This document shows positions 60,032 to 60,174 of a stretch of DNA of 60,174 bases, piece after piece (position 1 is the stretch's first letter; each line of letters begins with the position of its first letter). This DNA comes from JAUIEH01 sp964483375. GTDB lineage: Bacteria; Pseudomonadota; Alphaproteobacteria; Caulobacterales; Maricaulaceae. The position numbers and the translations under genes were made by a program. The stretch covers positions 1 to 60,174 of the forward strand of contig CAZABJ010000008.1 of NCBI GenBank assembly GCA_964483375.1, given 5' to 3'. The notes beneath the pieces are model-generated. The model was given only the letters and a program-made list of their open reading frames with translations. It did not search any database and had not been told where the DNA came from.

Positions 60032-60174
60032 ATGACCACGCCGCTCGCGCGCATCAGAAATTTCTCCATCGTCGCGCATATCGACCATGGCAAGTCGACC
60101 CTCGCCGACCGCCTGATCCAGGTGACCGGCGGGCTCACCGAGCGTGAGATGAAGCAGCAAGTGCTCGACAATAT
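60032..60174 (+). CDS. lepA: Translation elongation factor 4, 3' truncated
   Basis: First 47 codons of LepA, a ribosome-associated GTPase. FSIVAHIDHGKSTLADRL is the G1 region and LTEREMKQQVLDN continues as in LepA rather than EF-G or TypA. The gene runs off the window end. Confidence 0.95.
   Translation, partial: MTTPLARIRNFSIVAHIDHGKSTLADRLIQVTGGLTEREMKQQVLDN

Overview
The window is about 60 kb of GC-rich alphaproteobacterial chromosome. It is almost wholly coding and contains no phage, insertion sequence, CRISPR array or rRNA operon. The chvI-chvG-hprK-EIIA-HPr cluster, an infC start at ATA, DivL with tyrosine at the phosphoacceptor site, a CtrA box (TTAA-N7-TTAA), GANTC sites, a DUF1150 gene behind Hsp20 and a DUF1134 gene beside lepA are all alphaproteobacterial traits. 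DivL together with an S46 peptidase suggests a stalked or marine lineage near Caulobacterales, Maricaulales or Parvularculales. This placement is an inference.

Layout, left to right. 0-4.2 kb: the 3' part of polA and a conserved gene of unknown function. 4.3-8 kb: the ChvI/ChvG envelope two-component system, coupled by 4-base overlaps to HPr kinase, a mannose-type EIIA and HPr, a regulatory phosphotransferase branch. 8-13.5 kb: a MetX-family acyltransferase divergent from a cysteine synthase, an EF-hand protein, ahcY, a PaiB-like flavin protein and a TonB-domain lipoprotein. 13.7-15.1 kb: an SbtA-type bicarbonate transporter with its PII-like partner SbtB, tail to tail. 15.4-20.2 kb: divL behind a perfect CtrA box, then a secreted S46 peptidase. 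20.3-21.9 kb: a ferredoxin and ferredoxin reductase pair. 22-31.3 kb: an overlapping run of tsaE, amgK, murU, addB and addA, then trxA.

31.3-42.4 kb lies on the minus strand. It reads aroA-cmk, rpsA, ihfB, trpF, a DUF1028 gene, trpB, a VOC gene, trpA, accD and folC. 42.5-45.8 kb holds a TIGR02300 zinc-ribbon protein, tRNA-Ala(GGC), a small heat-shock protein with a structured leader, DUF1150, a TPR protein and an alpha/beta hydrolase. 45.8-48 kb holds two glycosyltransferases. 48-58.7 kb is a translation block (infC, rpmI, rplT, pheS, pheT). It is interrupted by a secreted protein/ABC/DUF3299 operon between infC and rpmI, by a PDZ protein on the opposite strand, and by two small membrane-protein genes between pheS and pheT. 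The window ends with a membrane protein, a DUF1134 lipoprotein and the first codons of lepA.

Most of this is ordinary core genome. The points worth a second look are the SbtA/SbtB pair, the CtrA box before divL, the small-protein pair splitting pheS from pheT, unusual start codons (infC ATA, the PaiB-like gene probably CTG), a Tyr in place of a metal-binding Asp in PolA, an operator-like AT-rich double inverted repeat before ahcY, and a Shine-Dalgarno-trapping hairpin before hsp20. I found no convincing wholly new system.
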